Below, in pieces: positions 60,863 to 64,000 of a stretch of 64,000 bases of DNA. Source of the stretch: Trabulsiella odontotermitis. GTDB lineage: Bacteria; Pseudomonadota; Gammaproteobacteria; Enterobacterales; Enterobacteriaceae. The notes under the pieces were generated by a model that ran no database searches, had not been told where the DNA came from, and saw nothing but the letters and a program-made list of their open reading frames with translations. The stretch spans positions 1,922,001-1,986,000 of the forward strand of contig NZ_CP125781.1 in the NCBI RefSeq assembly GCF_030053895.1. The letters are read 5' to 3'. A program made the translations under genes and the position numbers. Numbering within the stretch: position 1 is the first letter of the stretch; each line of letters starts with the position of its first letter.

Positions 60863-61315
60863 ATGAAACTTATCAAAGTCGCAGCATTCGCAGCCATTGT
60901 AGTTTCTGGCAGTGCTCTGGCAGGTCTTGTTCCGCAGTACGGTGGTGGTCATGGCGGTGGTGGTGGCAGCACAACAGGCCCTGAGTCAACCATGAGCATT
61001 TATCAGTATGGTGGCGGTAACATGGCGACCGCGCTGCAAAGCGATGCGCGCAACTCTGATCTGACTATTAAACAGTATGGCGGCGCCAACGCAGCCGATG
61101 TGGGCCAGGGGTCTGACACCAGCTCTATCGACCTGCTGCAGAAAGGCTATGCAAACAATGCCACTATCGATCAGTGGAACAGCAAAAACTCTGAAGTCGA
61201 AGTGCGTCAGTTCGGTGCAAGCAACGGTGCTTTGGTTAACCAGTCCGCCTCTGATTCCAGCGTCACTGTCCATCAGGTTGGTTTTGGCAACAACGCAACG
61301 GCCAGCCAGTACTAA
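60863..61315 (+). CDS. csgA: major curli subunit CsgA
   Basis: CsgA forms the amyloid curli fibre outside the cell. The 150-residue precursor has a signal peptide (1-20), a Gly/His-rich N-terminal CsgG-targeting segment (VPQYGGGHGGGGG) and five amyloid repeats, such as SIYQYGGGNMATALQSDA, LTIKQYGGANAADVGQ and VTVHQVGFGNNATASQY. Slightly different from E. coli (151 aa), with the conserved Gln/Asn ladder intact. It lies 40 nt after csgB. Confidence 0.97.
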   Translation: MKLIKVAAFAAIVVSGSALAGLVPQYGGGHGGGGGSTTGPESTMSIYQYGGGNMATALQSDARNSDLTIKQYGGANAADVGQGSDTSSIDLLQKGYANNATIDQWNSKNSEVEVRQFGASNGALVNQSASDSSVTVHQVGFGNNATASQY

Positions 61316-61333
61316 AACCCGATTTTGTCATCT

Positions 61334-61362
61334 AAAAAACAGGGCGCTGGCCCTGTTTTTTT
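61334..61362 (+). terminator. terminator between csgA and csgC
   Basis: AAAACAGGG, loop CGCTGG, CCCTGTTTTTTT. It probably lowers csgC relative to csgBA, since csgC starts only 12 nt later. Confidence 0.85.
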
Positions 61363-61374
61363 CTGGAGGCGACT

Positions 61375-61704
61375 ATGCACAGCTTGTTGCTGCTGGCGGT
61401 GCTGAGCAATCAGATTGCGTTTGACGTTGCGCAACAGGGCGATATCACCACAATTATCCCCGTTGTGACCTTAACTCAGTCCTGCGTCTGCCGCGTTCAG
61501 GTGCTGACCCTGCGGGAAGGGCAGAGCGGCACCAGCCAGATACAGCAGAGTAAGACCCTTTCTTTGCCCGCTAATCAGGCGATTGATCTCCCGCTGCTTC
61601 GTATAAATTTGACCCCTGAAGACACGGTAAAAGTGGTTGTCACTGTCACGGACGGGCAGGCGCTTCATTTGTCGCAGCAGTGGTTGTCATCGAACAAAAC
61701 GTGA
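61375..61704 (+). CDS. csgC: curli chaperone-like inhibitor CsgC
   Basis: CsgC is a periplasmic Ig-like protein that stops CsgA from forming amyloid inside the cell. The 109-residue chain (E. coli 110) has a short N-terminal hydrophobic signal, the conserved Cys-x-Cys (SCVCRVQVL) and the end block LHLSQQW. GGAGGCG precedes the ATG. Confidence 0.94.
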   Translation: MHSLLLLAVLSNQIAFDVAQQGDITTIIPVVTLTQSCVCRVQVLTLREGQSGTSQIQQSKTLSLPANQAIDLPLLRINLTPEDTVKVVVTVTDGQALHLSQQWLSSNKT

Positions 61705-61869
61705 CCAAAAAAAATCAGTAAATCAAGTCATTGAATCGACTGGCGGAAACGCAGAAACGTTAATATGCTGTAATAAATGTTAGTGACCGTGTCATCTTTA
61801 AACACAGTAGCTATCGTCTGGTGCAACGCTGACCGCACTCAAGGATGAGCCATACTGAAGAGGTTTGAC

Positions 61870-62181
61870 ATGAAAACATTTGTGAGCACAACGCTTTCCT
61901 TACTTCTCCTCATCTCATCTACGGTAAGTCTCGCGGCTACCACCTCGCCAGGCGGCGTGATTCACTTCCGCGGCGCGATTGTCGAAGACCCCTGCAACAT
62001 TGCTCGCACCGCTGAAAACGTGGCGTTGAGTTGCTATCGCGATGGCGTAACAAAAACCTCTGTCTATTCTCTCGAACAAGCCGAAAAAGGGGTTAAAGGG
62101 AATAGTGCGATCGCGGCGGTAAAAATGGATTACATCAACCCGCAAAAAACCCTGGCGGTGCTGCGGGTCGACTATCAGTAG
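61870..62181 (+). CDS. ymdA: YmdA, small secreted protein of the curli region
   Basis: The 103-residue precursor resembles E. coli YmdA. It has a signal peptide (cleaved near LAA, about residue 23) and a mature part with a pilin-like start (GVIHFRGAIVEDPCNIA) and a second cysteine (LSCYRDG). It has no known function. In E. coli ymdB and clsC follow ymdA; here a terminator and the convergent opgC follow directly. Confidence 0.9.
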   Translation: MKTFVSTTLSLLLLISSTVSLAATTSPGGVIHFRGAIVEDPCNIARTAENVALSCYRDGVTKTSVYSLEQAEKGVKGNSAIAAVKMDYINPQKTLAVLRVDYQ

Positions 62182-62189
62182 CCAGAAAA

Positions 62190-62212
62190 AAGCCCCTCCA
62201 GGAGGGGCTTTG
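62190..62212. terminator. bidirectional terminator between ymdA and opgC
   Basis: AAGCCCCTCC and GGAGGGGCTT form a tight stem with A-run and T-run sides, between convergent genes. Confidence 0.88.
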
Positions 62213-62213
62213 A

Positions 62214-63374
62214 TTAACTCGCGCTGGCCTGCGCTTTTTTCGGTGCCTGTAAAGGTTTGCCGGAAAAGAGGAAGCGCAGCAGCGGAATGCGCAAATGGAT
62301 CTCATATAAAATCAGTGCGCAGCCGATAACAAATACCAGCCCGGCGAGAAAGCCCAGCGTATCAGATGTAATGAAAGGCGTGATCCACGCCCCATAGAAA
62401 AGCGTTAAGGGATGATGTACCAGATAGATAAACAGCGAAGCGTTGACGAAGTAGGTGACGCGCGCCGACTGAAAATTCAGCAGCCGATGCCCGAAGGCAA
62501 ACACTACATTCACCATCCACAACCCCAACACCATCGTAATCACCGATTCCGTTTCGTACATCCATGCATCACCGGAACCGTATTGCTGATTCAGACGATA
62601 GGCGATAAAGCCCAGCACCGCACCGACCGCGCACCACGGGGAAGGAGTGGTGAACATCGCTTTCAACCGCGGATTGATAAACGCCTGTGCGCCGATGATA
62701 AAGAACGGCACGTAAAATAGCGTCTGCATCACGGCGAAATTGAACAGGCCGTCACTCAGAATCGGCGGATAAACGATGAACAGTGTGCGGCGGATTGCGC
62801 CATACAGCACACCGAGCGCCAGAAACAGCAGCGTCAGTTGCCCGAGTGTAACATGTTCGAAAAAGCGTTTGCGGGCGCGGGTCTGGCGACGTCTCAGCCA
62901 GCGGAACACCACAATGCTGACGGTCGTCAATACCACCAGCACCAGCAGGAACCACAGGTGCGAAATCAGCTCCCACACCAGCGTATTGTACTTGTCGTAC
63001 AGCGACAGTTCCTGCCAGCTGTCGGTTTTACCTTTCACATACTGCAGCATAATAAACTGCGGCAGCGTCAGCAGCGGAATGGCGGTCAGCAACGGGATCC
63101 CGACGCGCTCCACGCGCACTTTCCACCATTTTTTAAGCGGATAGCGCAAAAACAGCATGTAGGAAAAGTAGCCGGAGATGACGAAAAAGACCTGCATGCG
63201 GAACGAATGAATGAAATCATTGAACAGCGTCAGCCACCATGATGGCTCCGCGCTGTTCACGTGCCAGACATGGCTTGAGTAGATCAACGAAATGTGAAAA
63301 GGAATCCCTAATAACATCAGCCATGCACGGATAGAATCAAGGAAATATTCACGTTGTGGCGGTACTTTATTCAT
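62214..63374 (-). CDS. opgC: glucans biosynthesis protein C (OpgC/MdoC), succinyltransferase
   Basis: OpgC adds succinyl groups to osmoregulated periplasmic glucans. The 386-residue inner-membrane protein belongs to the acyltransferase-3 family, with about ten predicted helices, the N-terminal block FLDSIRAWLMLLGIPFHISL (conserved His) and SFRMQVFFVISGYFS. It is divergent from opgG, as in E. coli. Confidence 0.95.
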   Translation of the reverse strand: MNKVPPQREYFLDSIRAWLMLLGIPFHISLIYSSHVWHVNSAEPSWWLTLFNDFIHSFRMQVFFVISGYFSYMLFLRYPLKKWWKVRVERVGIPLLTAIPLLTLPQFIMLQYVKGKTDSWQELSLYDKYNTLVWELISHLWFLLVLVVLTTVSIVVFRWLRRRQTRARKRFFEHVTLGQLTLLFLALGVLYGAIRRTLFIVYPPILSDGLFNFAVMQTLFYVPFFIIGAQAFINPRLKAMFTTPSPWCAVGAVLGFIAYRLNQQYGSGDAWMYETESVITMVLGLWMVNVVFAFGHRLLNFQSARVTYFVNASLFIYLVHHPLTLFYGAWITPFITSDTLGFLAGLVFVIGCALILYEIHLRIPLLRFLFSGKPLQAPKKAQASAS

Positions 63375-63628
63375 AGACTTACGTACAATCTCAGACTTTT
63401 CGTCTTATCGCGAGTGGCGATAACGTTTAAATTCGGCAGCAACCCTACACGATGTCCGGGAACCTGTCTCCAGGATAAGCACGCAAAGTACAAAAAGGCA
63501 GCGGATCAGTCACTAATCCATCGGCCGGCGTGCTGAACCTGACTGGGATTCAGTTGTCGGATTGCTTGAGTTTCCATTAAAATAGATCGGATCGATTTAA
63601 GCACACAAAGGGGGAAGTGCTTACTTAT

Positions 63629-64000
63629 ATGAAACATAAACCACAGATGATGAAACTGCGCTGGATTGGCGCAGCCGTAATGTTATCCCTGTGTACTTCA
63701 TCTGCATGGGCATTTAGTATTGATGACGTTGCAAAGCAGGCAAAATCACTCGCTGGCAAAGGCTACGAGGCACCAAAAAGCAACCTGCCCTCCGCATTCC
63801 GCGACATGAAATACGCGGACTATCAAAAGATCCAGTTCAACCACGATAAAGCCTACTGGAGCAACATCAAAACCCCGTTCAAATTAGAGTTCTACCATCA
63901 GGGGATGTACTTCGACACGCCGGTGACTGTCAACGAAGTGACGGCCACCGCCGTGCGTAAAATTAAATATAGCCCGGATTACTTCAATTTTGGCGATGTC
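63629..64000 (+). CDS. opgG: glucans biosynthesis protein G (OpgG/MdoG), 5' part
   Basis: OpgG is a periplasmic protein needed to make the beta-1,6 branches of osmoregulated periplasmic glucans. The first 124 codons are in the window; the frame is open at the end. A signal peptide ends near AWA (about residue 29), followed by the family start FSIDDVAKQAKSLAGKGYEAPKSN written across about residues 30-53. The ATG at 63629 follows GGGGGAAG; the E. coli-type start MMKLRW lies at 63647 and is equally possible. The divergent opgC-opgG gap holds both promoters. Confidence 0.95.
   Translation, partial: MKHKPQMMKLRWIGAAVMLSLCTSSAWAFSIDDVAKQAKSLAGKGYEAPKSNLPSAFRDMKYADYQKIQFNHDKAYWSNIKTPFKLEFYHQGMYFDTPVTVNEVTATAVRKIKYSPDYFNFGDV

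Noticed and set aside
1..64000. CRISPR arrays or prophage
   Set aside because: I saw no regular direct repeats with spacers, no integrase, capsid or lysis genes. The only mobile element seen is IS5.

Overview
This window is chromosomal DNA from a member of the Enterobacteriaceae. Most genes encode proteins that I recognise as close relatives of Escherichia coli proteins: hybOABCDEFG, agp, wrbA-yccJ, ymdF, rutR, putA/putP, efeUOB, phoH, ghrA-ycdXYZ, csgDEFG/csgBAC, ymdA, opgC and opgG. The gene order differs from E. coli. Genes that E. coli keeps near minutes 32-34 (digH, dosC) and elsewhere (ccp, hyb) sit directly beside the 22-24 minute block. The E. coli rutA-G, pga and ymdB-clsC segments are absent from their expected places. 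Citrobacter or a close relative is my best guess, but the sequence alone does not prove it.

Layout. 1-3400: the 3' end of a chemoreceptor gene, the lipoprotein glycoside hydrolase DigH, and a tri-haem cytochrome c peroxidase behind an FNR-type promoter. 3600-8420: a five-gene catabolic operon (YheO/DauR-type regulator, D-threonine aldolase/D-serine dehydratase-like PLP enzyme, M20 deacylase, RidA-like deaminase, MFS transporter). 8420-15632: the complete hydrogenase-2 operon with an FNR-like site. 15674-18500: a lone globin-coupled diguanylate cyclase (DosC type) and a ToxR/ToxS-like pair related to E. coli YqeI/YqeJ. 19073-20314: agp with a Pho-box-like site. 20575-29955: a chaperone-usher fimbrial operon ending in two tandem tip-adhesin genes, separated by the relic of a second, internally deleted operon copy. 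30001-35308: yccJ, wrbA, ymdF, rutR without its rut operon, an LprI-family gene, a second YqeI/YqeJ-like pair, and an intact IS5 with a 4-bp target duplication. 35643-46397: divergent putA/putP, efeUOB and phoH. 46410-51322: two NTF2-like proteins with a divergent LysR regulator, and a hydrolase/two-component operon. 51430-54030: two identical tRNA-Ser(GGA) genes bracketing a pirin/LysR pair, plus a third truncated tRNA end. 54301-64000: ghrA, ycdXYZ, the curli locus, ymdA, opgC and the start of opgG.

How the parts work together. Anaerobic respiration and oxygen sensing recur (FNR boxes at ccp and hyb, haem-globin DosC). Surface attachment is the second theme: the fimbrial operon is flanked on both sides by membrane-bound ToxR/S-like regulator pairs, and curli with CsgD lies further along, with a cyclic-di-GMP synthase in the same window. 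The parts least explained by known biology are the duplicated YqeI/YqeJ pairs around the fimbrial locus, the D-amino-acid-type catabolic operon with its two identical palindromic operator candidates, and the recombined adhesin pair.
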